DNA of 39,434 nucleotides, from positions 1 to 39,434 of the forward strand of contig NZ_VOIW01000012.1 of the NCBI RefSeq assembly GCF_009659625.1, read 5' to 3'. Made by a program: the position numbers and the translations under genes. The stretch is from Pseudomonas haemolytica. GTDB lineage: Bacteria; Pseudomonadota; Gammaproteobacteria; Pseudomonadales; Pseudomonadaceae. The notes under the pieces are model-generated. The model was not told where the DNA came from. It was given only the letters and a program-made list of their open reading frames with translations, and did no database searches. Of this stretch, positions 30,002 through 38,386 are shown piece by piece (position 1 is the stretch's first letter; each line of letters starts with the position of its first letter).

Positions 30002-30982
30002 TCAACCGCGCTCGGACGGCACCGAAGACAGTTCAAAGGGGCTGCTGCTGCGCCGCTGGTTGCGATCTTCACGAGGGGTTGCGCCGAAGAAGTTGCGGTA
30101 GGCGCTGGAGAAATGCGGCCCCGAGGAGAAGCCGCACGACAGACCGATCTGAATGATCGACTTGCTGGTTTGCATCAACATCTGGCGCGCCTTGTTCAGG
30201 CGCAGTTCCAGATAGTACTGGCTGGGAACGCGGTTGAGGTATTGCTTGAATATTCTTTCAAGCTGTCGTCGCGACACGCAGACATGCTGGGCAATCTCGT
30301 CGGTGGTCAGCGGTTCCTCGATATTGGCTTCCATCAGTAAAACCGCCTGGGTCAGCTTGGGATGGCTGGAACCCAGGCGGTTCTGCAGCGGAATGCGCTG
30401 GCGCTCGCCGCCTTCGCGGATGCGCTCCACCACCAGTTCTTCGGACACCGCACCAGCCAACTCGGCACCGTGGTCACGGGCCAGCACTGCCAGCAGCAGG
30501 TCGAGTACCGACATGCCACCGCAGGCGGTCAGGCGATCACGGTCCCAGTCGAATAAATGGCTGGTGGCGATGACCTTGGGAAAGCGTTCGGCGAAATCAT
30601 CCTGCCAGCGCCAATGCACGGCGGCGCGGTAGCCATCCAACAGGCCAAGCTGGGCCAGCGGGTACACACCGGCAGACAAACCGCCGATCACACACCCTGA
30701 CCGGACAAGCTGCTTGAGGGCGGTACTGAGCTGGGAAGCGATCGCAGTGGGCGGCTCATCCGCCAGCAGGAACAGCTTCTGGAAACCTTCGAGCTTGCCG
30801 GCCCACGCCTCGCCGGGCAGTTGCCAGGCGCCTGGGGTTGCCGGCTCGGCGAGCAAAAATGACAGCTCGTAGACCACGTCCGGATGCACCCGCTGGGCAA
30901 CGCGCAAGGCCTCCTCAGCCAGCGCAAGCGTGAGTGCTTTAGTGCTGGGCCAAATCAGGAAACCAATTTTGTGGGCGGTCAT
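30002..30982 (-). CDS. argR: ArgR, AraC-family arginine-responsive regulator
   Basis: Encodes 326 residues. This is the Pseudomonas ArgR, unrelated to the enteric ArgR; it activates aot and aru and represses arginine synthesis when arginine is present. The N-terminal part (MTAHKIGFLIWPSTKALTLA) is a DJ-1/GATase-like sensor domain. The C-terminal AraC domain (about 215-315) has two helix-turn-helix units: TTDEIAQHVCVSRRQLERIFKQ and IIQIGLSCGFSSGPHFSSAYRNFFG. Sequence agreement with P. aeruginosa ArgR is very high. It is the last gene of the aot cluster, but REP pair D lies between it and aotP, and its 3' end faces the giant LRR gene. Confidence 0.96.
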   Translation of the reverse strand: MTAHKIGFLIWPSTKALTLALAEEALRVAQRVHPDVVYELSFLLAEPATPGAWQLPGEAWAGKLEGFQKLFLLADEPPTAIASQLSTALKQLVRSGCVIGGLSAGVYPLAQLGLLDGYRAAVHWRWQDDFAERFPKVIATSHLFDWDRDRLTACGGMSVLDLLLAVLARDHGAELAGAVSEELVVERIREGGERQRIPLQNRLGSSHPKLTQAVLLMEANIEEPLTTDEIAQHVCVSRRQLERIFKQYLNRVPSQYYLELRLNKARQMLMQTSKSIIQIGLSCGFSSGPHFSSAYRNFFGATPREDRNQRRSSSPFELSSVPSERG

Positions 30983-31072
30983 GGAGTGCTATCCGAAGCG
31001 AGTAACGGTAATGAAGACAAGGGCCAATGCTAGCCCGGAAACCAACACAAATCTCAAAAACAATGAAGATCC

Positions 31073-31163
31073 AATGTGGGAGGGGGCTTGCTCCCGATAG
31101 CGGTACATCAGATACACAAGTGCTGACTGACAGTCCGTCATCGGGAGCAAGCCCCCTCCCACA
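31073..31163. repeat. REP pair D between aotP and argR
   Basis: Inverted REP copies (AATGTGGGAGGGGGCTTGCT from 31073; AGCAAGCCCCCTCCCACA to 31163) flank a 40-bp spacer. The pair ends 8 bp from the aotP stop codon and may reduce read-through into argR. Confidence 0.88.
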
Positions 31164-31170
31164 GGGGAAA

Positions 31171-31935
31171 TTATTTCAAGCTACCGGACAAGAACTGCTG
31201 AAGACGCTCGGACTGCGGGTTCACCAGCACTTCCCGTGGGTTGCCACGCTCCTCAACGATACCTTTGTGCAAAAACACCAACTGGTTCGACACTTCACGG
31301 GCAAAGCCCATTTCGTGAGTAACCACCACCATGGTGCGGCCTTCCTGGGCCAGGTCCTGCATCACCTTGAGCACTTCGCCCACCAGCTCCGGGTCCAGCG
31401 CCGAGGTAGGCTCATCGAACAGCATCACCTCCGGCTCCATCGCCAGGGCACGGGCAATCGCCACGCGCTGCTGCTCGCCACCGGACATATGCCCGGGGAA
31501 GGCATCCTTACGATGACCCACGCCAACCTTGGCCAGGTAGTGCTCGGCCTTTTCACGCGCGTCTTTCTTCGACATGCCCAGCACATGCACCGGGGCTTCC
31601 ATCACGTTTTCAAGCGCAGTCATGTGCGACCACAGGTTGAAATGCTGGAACACCATGGACAGGCGCGAACGCATGCGTTGCAGTTGCTTGGGGTCGGCGG
31701 CCTTCATGGCGCCGTCCTTGTTGGCCACCAGCTTCAGCTCTTCGTTATTGAGCAGAATCTTGCCGGCGTGGGGCTGCTCCAGCAGGTTGATGCAGCGCAA
31801 AAAGGTACTTTTGCCCGAACCACTGGAACCGATGATGCTGATCACATCACCCGCCGCGGCGGCCAGGGACACACCTTTGAGCACTTCATGACTGCCATAG
31901 CGTTTATGCAGGTCTTGGACTTCAAGCTTGTACAT
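31171..31935 (-). CDS. aotP: Arginine/ornithine ABC transporter ATP-binding protein
   Basis: Encodes 254 residues, the polar-amino-acid ABC ATPase length. It powers uptake through AotQ-AotM. Walker A is GSSGSGKST (36-44), the signature MSGGEQQRVAIARAL, Walker B VMLFDEPTSALD, and the switch His lies in VVVTHEMGFA. MYKLEVQDLHKRYG at 31935 is the family start; an in-frame GTG at 31950 adds five residues without better signals. It lies 27 bp after aotO. Confidence 0.97.
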   Translation of the reverse strand: MYKLEVQDLHKRYGSHEVLKGVSLAAAAGDVISIIGSSGSGKSTFLRCINLLEQPHAGKILLNNEELKLVANKDGAMKAADPKQLQRMRSRLSMVFQHFNLWSHMTALENVMEAPVHVLGMSKKDAREKAEHYLAKVGVGHRKDAFPGHMSGGEQQRVAIARALAMEPEVMLFDEPTSALDPELVGEVLKVMQDLAQEGRTMVVVTHEMGFAREVSNQLVFLHKGIVEERGNPREVLVNPQSERLQQFLSGSLK

Positions 31936-31962
31936 GCGGTCGGTTCTCACAAAAACAGGTGG

Positions 31963-33075
31963 TCAGTCGTTGAGCAAGCGCCCGTGACGCAGCGCTTCGC
32001 GCCCCGCCACCTTGGCCAGCCAGAAACCCGCTTGGGCATAACGTAGCCGTTCAACGGCAAACAACACCCCCGAGGTGCCCGCGCAGATAGTGCTCACGCG
32101 GTCTTCAAGAGGGTCAATCACTTCAAAAATCGGTTCGCCCTTCTCGACCCAGTCCCCGGCTTTACGCAGGTAACTGATCACCCCGGCGTGGGGTGCAAAG
32201 AGTAACTCGGTGCCTTCGAAGGGCACGCCTTCGCAGGGCTCATGTTGCGGCGCCGGCCACTCACCCTTGATCAGCCCCTGTTCGGCGAGAAACGCCAGGA
32301 TGCCTTCGGCGTGGAAGATAGCTTCGTCGCGGCCGGTATCGGCCTGACCGCCCAGCTCCAGCGTCGTCGCCAGGCAGGCCAACGGGATCTGCGCCTCAGG
32401 GAATGCCTGGGACAAACGCAACCACGGCAGCGAGCAGGCTTCATCGAACGAACTGCCGCCGGAATCTTCAGCCAGCAGGCCGACCTTCACATTCAAGTGC
32501 GCCGACAACGAGCGCCACTGCGGCCAGTGCTGGGGCAGTGCGTACATATGCAGCGCAGCTTCGGCGTCGCAATGCAGGTCCAGCACCACATCGGCAGTGC
32601 AGGCGTGGCTCAGCAGGATGCGCTGCATGCCTTGCAACTGGCTGCTCGGCTCGGGCAAGGCGTTGAGCGTATCGCTCATGGCCTGGCGGATCATACGCAC
32701 ATTGGCGTGGGGATCATCCCCGAGCGTGCCATCGAGCAAGGCCGCAACCGGCTCGCTCAACTCGACAAAATCACGGTTGAAATTCTTGCCGCTGCCGACC
32801 TCGAAACGCCCTTGGTGGCTGCCTTGCAACAACTGGCCGAGGCCCATCGGGTTGGCCACGGGCACCAGCTCGATCACGCCATTAAGGGCGCCCTGCTGCT
32901 CCAACTCGGTGAGGCGCTTTTTCAGCTCCCACGCGGCACGCATGCCAGGCAGTTCATCAGCGTGCAGGCTGGCCTGGATATAGGCCTTGCGTTCGCCGTT
33001 GCCGAAACGGAACACGCTCAGTTGGCGTTCGCAACCCAGGTGCCCCCAAGGCAACAGATGATCGATACGTTCCAT
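31963..33075 (-). CDS. aotO: AotO, AstE-like zinc hydrolase of the arginine transport operon
   Basis: Encodes 370 residues of the succinylglutamate desuccinylase/aspartoacylase family. A zinc-binding motif is seen in ASLHADELPGMRAAW (His and Glu three apart), with DLHCDAEAALHM as the second His site; the C-terminal beta-barrel part reads AGVISYLRKAGDWVEKGEPIFEVIDP. It lies between aotM and aotP in the transporter operon, as in P. aeruginosa, where it is not needed for transport as far as I know. Its substrate is unknown; an acylated amino acid is plausible. The gap to aotM is 1 bp, implying coupling. Confidence 0.9.
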   Translation of the reverse strand: MERIDHLLPWGHLGCERQLSVFRFGNGERKAYIQASLHADELPGMRAAWELKKRLTELEQQGALNGVIELVPVANPMGLGQLLQGSHQGRFEVGSGKNFNRDFVELSEPVAALLDGTLGDDPHANVRMIRQAMSDTLNALPEPSSQLQGMQRILLSHACTADVVLDLHCDAEAALHMYALPQHWPQWRSLSAHLNVKVGLLAEDSGGSSFDEACSLPWLRLSQAFPEAQIPLACLATTLELGGQADTGRDEAIFHAEGILAFLAEQGLIKGEWPAPQHEPCEGVPFEGTELLFAPHAGVISYLRKAGDWVEKGEPIFEVIDPLEDRVSTICAGTSGVLFAVERLRYAQAGFWLAKVAGREALRHGRLLND

Positions 33076-33076
33076 A

Positions 33077-33775
33077 TCAGTGCTTCCGTGGAGCCAGGTA
33101 GCTCAGCCAGCGGCGCTCGGCCAACTTGAACAGGCGCACCAGGATAAAGGTCAGGCACAGGTAGAACACGCCGGCGGTGATATAGGCCTCAAACGGCAGG
33201 TAATACTGGGCGTTCACCGTGCGTGCGGCACCGGTGATGTCGATCAAGGTGACGATGGACGCCAGACTGGTGGTCTGCAGCATCATGATCACTTCGTTGC
33301 TGTACTGCGGCAGTGCGCGGCGCAGGGCTGAGGGCAGCAGGATGCGGCGGTACAACTTGTAGCGCGACATACCCATGGCCTTGGCCGCTTCGATCTCGCC
33401 GTTCGGCGTGGCCTTGAGGCTGCCGGCAATGATCTCGGCGGTGTAGGCGCTGGTGTTGATGGCAAATGCCAGGCATGCGCAGAAGGTCGCGCTGGACAGC
33501 AGCGGCCACAGGAAACTCTCGCGTACCGCTTCGAACTGCGCCAGGCCGTAGTAGATCAGGAACAACTGCACCAGCATTGGCGTGCCACGGATCACATAGG
33601 TGTAGAGCCAGGCCACGCCGTTGACGATCGGCTGCTTGGACACCCGCATCAAACCCAGGGGCAACGCGGCGAGCAGGCCGAAGAACAGCGAGATGGCGAG
33701 CAGTTTCAGGGTGGTCAGCAAACCGCCAAGGTACAGCGGCATGGCCTCCCAAATGACGTTGTAGTCGAAGATCAT
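33077..33775 (-). CDS. aotM: Arginine/ornithine ABC transporter permease AotM
   Basis: Encodes 232 residues of the HisM/HisQ permease family with about five membrane helices. It begins MIFDYNVIWEAMPLYLGGLLTTL; the EAA loop that docks on the ATPase reads GEIEAAKAMGMSRYKLYRRILLP. It pairs with AotQ in the inner membrane. Its ATG overlaps the TGA of aotQ by 4 bp (ATGA), so the two are coupled. Confidence 0.96.
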   Translation of the reverse strand: MIFDYNVIWEAMPLYLGGLLTTLKLLAISLFFGLLAALPLGLMRVSKQPIVNGVAWLYTYVIRGTPMLVQLFLIYYGLAQFEAVRESFLWPLLSSATFCACLAFAINTSAYTAEIIAGSLKATPNGEIEAAKAMGMSRYKLYRRILLPSALRRALPQYSNEVIMMLQTTSLASIVTLIDITGAARTVNAQYYLPFEAYITAGVFYLCLTFILVRLFKLAERRWLSYLAPRKH

Positions 33776-34461
33776 AGATCAGCCGCCCTTACGCCTACCG
33801 AGTAGCGCTTCTCAAGATAACGCAGGGCAAGCAACGACACGCTGGTGATCACCAGGTACATCGCCGCCACGGCGAGGAAGAAGGTAAAAGGCTCGCGGGT
33901 AGCATCTGCCGCCTGCTTGGCCTTGAACATCATGTCTTGCAGGCCCACCACCGAAATCAGCGCGGTAGCCTTGGTGAGTACCAGCCAGTTGTTGGTAAAG
34001 CCGGGGATCGCCAGCCGAATCATCTGCGGCACCATCACCCGGAAAAATACCTGGAAGCTGCTCATGCCATACGCAAGGCCGGCTTCGGCCTGGCCTTTGG
34101 GAATGGCCATGAAGGCGCCACGGAAGGTTTCCGAGAGGTAGGCGCCAAAGATGAAACCCAGGGTGCCGATACCGGCGGCCAAGGGGTTCAAGTCGATATA
34201 GTCGTCATAGCCGAGCATCGGCGCGACGCGGTTCAGCAGGTCCTGGCCGCCGTAGAAAATCAGCAGAATCAGCACCAGGTCGGGGATCCCGCGGATCACC
34301 GTGGAGTACAGGTCACCCAGCCAAGCCAACCAGCGCACCGGCGACAGGCGTAACGCGACCCCGATCAGACCCAGAACAATGGCCAAGGCCATGGACGACA
34401 AGGCGAGCTGAAGCGTCAACCATGCGCCATCGAGGATAACGGCCCCGTAGCCTTTCAACAT
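33772..34461 (-). CDS. aotQ: Arginine/ornithine ABC transporter permease AotQ
   Basis: Encodes 229 residues (MLKGYGAVILDGAWLTLQLALSS). It is a HisQ-type permease with membrane helices near 10-35, 55-75, 95-115 and 190-215, and the EAA loop GQAEAGLAYGMSSFQVFFRVMVP. It forms the channel with AotM. It follows aotJ after 91 bp that hold an attenuator-like hairpin. Confidence 0.96.
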   Translation of the reverse strand: MLKGYGAVILDGAWLTLQLALSSMALAIVLGLIGVALRLSPVRWLAWLGDLYSTVIRGIPDLVLILLIFYGGQDLLNRVAPMLGYDDYIDLNPLAAGIGTLGFIFGAYLSETFRGAFMAIPKGQAEAGLAYGMSSFQVFFRVMVPQMIRLAIPGFTNNWLVLTKATALISVVGLQDMMFKAKQAADATREPFTFFLAVAAMYLVITSVSLLALRYLEKRYSVGVRAADL

Positions 34462-34484
34462 GATTCAGGTCCTCGAAAAGGGGG

Positions 34485-34531
34485 ATGAAAAAATGGCGCA
34501 AACTTCAGGAATTCTGGTGCTTGCGCCATTT
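34485..34531 (-). terminator. Attenuator-like hairpin between aotJ and aotQ
   Basis: AAATGGCGCAA (34491-34501) and TTGCGCCATTT (34521-34531) form a perfect 11-bp stem with a 19-nt loop, 21 bp after the aotJ stop. On the minus strand the stem runs into TTTTTTC. Such hairpins after binding-protein genes commonly stabilise that message and lower expression of the permease genes. Confidence 0.7.
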
Positions 34532-34552
34532 CGGACAGACAGCTGCGATGAG

Positions 34553-35338
34553 TTACTTGGCGTCAGCGCCGTAAATATCGAAGTCGAAGTATTTGTCCTG
34601 GATTTTCTTGTATTCGCCGTTGGCACGGATCGCAGCGATGGCAGCGTTGATGCGGTCCAGGTTTTCCTTGTCGCCTTTGCGTACCGCGATGCCTATGCCG
34701 TCGCCGAAGTATTTGGCTTCGGTGAACGACGGACCTACAAACGCGTAGCCTTGGCCGGCGTCGGTTTTCAGGAAACCGTCCTGCAGTAAGGTAGCGTCAG
34801 CCACGGTACCGTCGAGACGACCGGCAGCCACGTCCAGGTAAATTTCGTTCTGGGTGCTGTAACCCTTGATATCCGCACCTTTTGGCGCCAGGACTTCCCG
34901 AGCGAAACGGTCATGGATTGAGCCACGCTGTACGCCGATCTTCTTGCCTTTCAACTCATCCAGGCTGTCACTGACTGCAGTGCCGTCTTTCATCACCAGG
35001 CGCGCCGGGCTCAGGTAGTAGCGGGTGGTGAAGTCCACGGATTTCTTGCGGTCATCGGTGATGGACATGGACGACAGGATCGCGTCGATCTTGCGCACTT
35101 TCAACGCTGGGATCAGGCCATCGAATTCCTGCTCGACCCACGTGCACTTGACGTCCATCTGCTTGCACAAGGCATTGCCGATATCGTAGTCAAAACCGAC
35201 GATGCTGCCATCCGGCGCCTTCGAGGCAAAGGGAGGGTAAGCCGCTTCGATACCAATTTTCAGTGGCTTGCCTTCGGCGAAAGCCTGCATGGACAGCACG
35301 GACAGCGCCAGGGCGCCCAACAGCACGAGTTTCTTCAT
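34553..35338 (-). CDS. aotJ: Arginine/ornithine periplasmic binding protein
   Basis: Encodes 261 residues. It captures arginine and ornithine in the periplasm for AotQMP. A Sec signal peptide (MKKLVLLGALALSVLSMQAFA, cleaved before EGKPL) leads to the SBP family 3 fold: KIGIEAAYPPFASKAPDGSIVGFDYDIG, ILSSMSITDDRKKSVDFTTRYY and the LAO/HisJ-type GTAVSDSLDELKGKKIGVQRGS. The frame stays open upstream to 35470, but the signal peptide and GGAG fix the start at 35338. It is the first gene of the aot operon. Confidence 0.96.
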   Translation of the reverse strand: MKKLVLLGALALSVLSMQAFAEGKPLKIGIEAAYPPFASKAPDGSIVGFDYDIGNALCKQMDVKCTWVEQEFDGLIPALKVRKIDAILSSMSITDDRKKSVDFTTRYYLSPARLVMKDGTAVSDSLDELKGKKIGVQRGSIHDRFAREVLAPKGADIKGYSTQNEIYLDVAAGRLDGTVADATLLQDGFLKTDAGQGYAFVGPSFTEAKYFGDGIGIAVRKGDKENLDRINAAIAAIRANGEYKKIQDKYFDFDIYGADAK

Positions 35339-35860
35339 CTTGGGACTCCATCGGTATAGGGCAAAAACAGCAGTATGAGCCATGGCCCACGATGCGGCGA
35401 AGGTGTAACCGAATAGCGGTGCTGCGTCCTGCGCGGGCGACACCTGCGACGACGAGCGAGTGATCGGCATTCTAACGACAGCCCGGAAGCCGATATTTCC
35501 TCAATGCGACAACAATTTACAGAAGCACCGAGAAAGCGGTTCCAGCACATTGACAGCCTCTGGATTTTATGCAGAGACAAAAGATATTAAACCTGATGAT
35601 GCTGCAAATTGCGGGCCTATTATTCGCAAACCCTTCTAGCACGGCAAGTCTGGCGTTTAATCTAATTTCCTGGGGTGTCTAAAACGCGGTTTTTAGGGGC
35701 GTCGGCGTGGTCCATTGCCTCAAGTTTGGGCGAGGGGTTACACATTTGCACCTGTCGGTAACATTCAGAAACGTCCTACCGTGAAAACCGATATTTATTG
35801 GGCTGGTCGTTGTGCCGGCCTACCAGGCGACCACCGATATTCGCCATGAAGTGCAATGCA
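35339..35860. other. Regulatory region upstream of the aot operon
   Basis: No gene is supported over these 522 bases. They hold a candidate ArgR site (35496-35533), a TTGCCG-N17-AATAAT promoter-like pair on the minus strand near 35620-35650, and a CTAAAA/TTTTAG hairpin near 35680-35696 of unknown role. The base composition is more AT-rich than the flanking genes, as expected for a promoter region. Confidence 0.5.
35496..35533 (-). promoter_or_regulatory. Candidate ArgR operator of the aot operon
   Basis: On the minus strand TGTCGC (35511-35506), 8 bases, AA (35497-35496) fits the ArgR half-site exactly. A poorer half-site about 21-22 bases upstream (TCTCGG, with AA at the right place) would make the expected direct repeat. 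It lies about 160 bases before aotJ. Confidence 0.5.
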
Positions 35861-35953
35861 AATGTGGGAGCGGGCTTGCTCGCGAAGGCGGTGTGTCAGC
35901 CTGCTAATCTTTAGCTGATGTACCGCATTCGCGAGCAAGCCCGCTCCCACATT
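35861..35953. repeat. REP pair E between acs and aotJ
   Basis: Inverted copies AATGTGGGAGCGGGCTTGCT (from 35861) and AGCAAGCCCGCTCCCACATT (to 35953) extend through CGCGAA/TTCGCG and flank a loop of about 40 bp. This is a variant of the REP core (AGCGGG for AGGGGG), unlike the other pairs in the window. Confidence 0.9.
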
Positions 35954-35978
35954 AGCCCGCGTCGTATTCTAAGCCGCA

Positions 35979-36014
35979 CAAAAAAGCCCCACCCGGCTTA
36001 CACCACATGGGGCT
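35979..36014 (-). terminator. Intrinsic terminator of acs
   Basis: On the minus strand AGCCCCA (36014-36008) and TGGGGCT (35991-35985) form a 7-bp stem, with a GTGTAAGCCGGGT insert that can pair further, followed by TTTTTTG. It lies 19 bp after the acs stop. Confidence 0.8.
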
Positions 36015-36033
36015 CTGTCTCACAAACCCCGCC

Positions 36034-37989
36034 TTACGCGACGTTCATGGTCTTGTGCGTCTCAATCAAATGCGCCACCACACTCGGATCCGCCAGGGTG
36101 GAGATATCCCCCAGCCCATCGTATTCAGCCGTAGCGATCTTGCGCAAAATGCGCCGCATGATTTTCCCCGAGCGCGTCTTCGGCAGCCCCGGTGCCCACT
36201 GGATCACATCCGGCGAAGCAATCGGGCCGATTTCCTTGCGCACCCAGTTCTTCAGCTCCAGGCGCAGCGCTTCGTTCGGCTCTTCGCCATTCTTCAAGGT
36301 GACATACACATAGATGCCCTGCCCCTTGATGTCGTGTGGCACACCCACCACCGCCGCTTCGGCGACTTTCGGGTGGGCGACCATGGCGCTTTCAATCTCG
36401 GCGGTACCCATGCGGTGGCCGGACACGTTCAACACGTCATCCACGCGACCGGTGATCCACCAGTAACCATCTTCATCGCGACGGGCGCCATCGCCGGTGA
36501 AGTACATGCCGCGGAAGGTCTTGAAGTAGGTGTCGACGAAACGGTCATGGTCGCCGTACAGGGTACGGGCCTGGCCTGGCCACGAATCGAGGATCACCAG
36601 GTTGCCTTCAGCGGCGCCTTCGATGATGTTACCGAGGTTGTCCACCAGCGCCGGCACCACACCGAAGAACGGCCGTGCGGCTGAACCCGGCTTGAGCGCG
36701 TGGGCACCTGGCAGCGGGCTCATCAGGGTGGCGCCGGTTTCGGTCTGCCACCAGGTGTCGACGATCGGGCAACGGGATTGGCCGACATTCTTGTAGTACC
36801 AGTCCCAGGCTTCCGGGTTGATCGGCTCGCCCACCGAACCGAGCAGGCGCAAGCTGCTGCCATCGGCGCCTTCGCAGGCGGCGGTGCCGGAGGCCATCAT
36901 GGCGCGAATCGCCGTCGGTGCGGTGTAGAGGATGTTGACCTTGTGCTTGTCGACGATCTTTGCCACCCGGGTGATGTCCGGGTAGTTCGGAACACCTTCG
37001 AACAGCAGCGTAGTCGCGCCATTGGCCAGCGGGCCGTAGACGATATACGTGTGGCCGGTGACCCAGCCGACGTCGGCGGTGCACCAGTAGACTTCGCCCG
37101 GGCGGTAATCGAACACGCGCTCGTGGGTCAGGGCCGCATAGAGCAAGTAGCCGCCGGTGGTGTGCTGCACGCCCTTAGGCTTGCCGGTGGAGCCGGAGGT
37201 ATAGAGGATGAACAGCGCTTCTTCGGCGCCCATCTCTTTGGGCGCACACACGGTGCCCGCCACTTTCATCAGGTCTTCGTACCAGATGTCGCGATGCTGG
37301 TTCCACTTGATCTGGCCATTGGTGCGCTTGCACACGATGACCTTCTGGATGCTGCTGGTTTCCGGGTTGGTCAGGGCGTCATCGACGTTGGCTTTCAGCG
37401 GAATTTTCTTACCAGCGCGGATGCCTTCGTCAGCAGTGATCACCACTTTCGACTTACAGTCGATAATGCGACCGGCCAGGGCTTCCGGGGAGAAACCGCC
37501 AAACACCACCGAATGGATCGCACCGATGCGGGTACACGCCAGCATGGCGACCACGGCTTCGGGGATCATCGGCATATAGATAGTCACTACGTCACCGCGG
37601 TGCACATCCTGGCCACGCAGGGCGTTGGCGAACTTGCAGACTTCTTCATGCAGCTCGCGGTAGGTGATATTGCGACTCTCGGCAGGGTCATCGCCCTCCC
37701 AGATGATCGCGATCTGGTCGCCACGTTCGGCAAGGTGACGGTCCAGGCAGTTGTAGGAAACGTTCAGGGTGCCATCGGCGAACCATTTGATGTCGACATG
37801 GTGGTCGTCGAAAGAGGTCTGCTTCACCGCGGTGAAAGGCTTGACCCAGTCAAGGCGCTTGGCTTGCTCGCGCCAGAAGCCATCGGGGTTGACCACCGAC
37901 TGCTGGTACATGGCCTTGTAGGTTGCCTCGTCGGTCAGCGTGTTGGCTGCTACTTCGGGGCGAACGGGGTACAGGGAAGCCGCACTCAT
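36034..37989 (-). CDS. acs: Acetyl-CoA synthetase (AMP-forming)
   Basis: Encodes 651 residues, typical of Acs. It makes acetyl-CoA from acetate, ATP and CoA by way of acetyl-AMP in the cytoplasm. Motifs: FILYTSGSTGKPKGVQHTTGG (adenylate P-loop), the VDTWWQTETG active-site motif, YFTGDGARRDEDGYWWITGR (hinge region), and PKTRSGKIMRR with the acetylation-controlled Lys near 609. MSAASLYPVRPEV at 37989 follows GAGGTAAG; the open frame upstream to 38190 has no family similarity. A CA-rich motif just before the Shine-Dalgarno suggests Hfq/Crc control. Neighbour of aotJ as in PAO1. Confidence 0.97.
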   Translation of the reverse strand: MSAASLYPVRPEVAANTLTDEATYKAMYQQSVVNPDGFWREQAKRLDWVKPFTAVKQTSFDDHHVDIKWFADGTLNVSYNCLDRHLAERGDQIAIIWEGDDPAESRNITYRELHEEVCKFANALRGQDVHRGDVVTIYMPMIPEAVVAMLACTRIGAIHSVVFGGFSPEALAGRIIDCKSKVVITADEGIRAGKKIPLKANVDDALTNPETSSIQKVIVCKRTNGQIKWNQHRDIWYEDLMKVAGTVCAPKEMGAEEALFILYTSGSTGKPKGVQHTTGGYLLYAALTHERVFDYRPGEVYWCTADVGWVTGHTYIVYGPLANGATTLLFEGVPNYPDITRVAKIVDKHKVNILYTAPTAIRAMMASGTAACEGADGSSLRLLGSVGEPINPEAWDWYYKNVGQSRCPIVDTWWQTETGATLMSPLPGAHALKPGSAARPFFGVVPALVDNLGNIIEGAAEGNLVILDSWPGQARTLYGDHDRFVDTYFKTFRGMYFTGDGARRDEDGYWWITGRVDDVLNVSGHRMGTAEIESAMVAHPKVAEAAVVGVPHDIKGQGIYVYVTLKNGEEPNEALRLELKNWVRKEIGPIASPDVIQWAPGLPKTRSGKIMRRILRKIATAEYDGLGDISTLADPSVVAHLIETHKTMNVA

Positions 37990-38386
37990 CTTTCTTACCT
38001 CGGTGACATAGTTGTTGTTGTATGGCCCCTGTTGTAGCCGGGGTGGGCCTATAGAACCATTCGACGATGGTAGTAACAAGACCCTACAAATTGCCCTGCT
38101 ATGCCTGTTTGCTGCTCTGGCCCGCGGCCTGCGGCGCTTTACGCCTGCGTAAAAAAAGCATGACCACGGGATTGTTACAAAAACCGCCAATAGTGTTTAT
38201 CAAAAGCACGGGTATATGAATACAACCTGCAGGCTTAGAATCACTTCCGCCAACCAAGGCATCGTGATTAACCAAGTTACAGCCCCCACGAAGGCACGTT
38301 AATCCGAACTTCCCAACTCTTAAGTTACACACGCGGCCTCACAAGGGCCCCGTGACCCCTTTCGCCCTGAAGAAGGTAATGAAGAA
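37990..38386. other. Divergent regulatory region between acs and the DUF2790 gene
   Basis: No gene is supported over these 397 bases. On the acs side lies the CA-rich motif annotated separately. No confident -35/-10 pair can be assigned to either gene by eye. GGTTTTTGTAACAATCCCG near 38165-38185 and several GTTAC/GTAAC half-dyads (38172, 38275, 38323) may be regulatory. Confidence 0.4.
38011..38022 (-). promoter_or_regulatory. CA-rich Hfq/Crc-type site in the acs leader
   Basis: The acs transcript reads TACAACAACAAC at 38022-38011, ending about 7 bases before the GAGGT Shine-Dalgarno. Tandem ACA/AAC triplets next to the ribosome-binding site are the target of Hfq-Crc catabolite repression in pseudomonads. 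Acetate use is a known secondary function under Crc. Confidence 0.5.

Noticed and set aside
10778..35953. CRISPR array made of the repeated GTGGGAGGGGGCTTGC units
   Set aside because: The units are inverted pairs scattered between genes, not regularly spaced direct repeats with spacers; they are REP elements.
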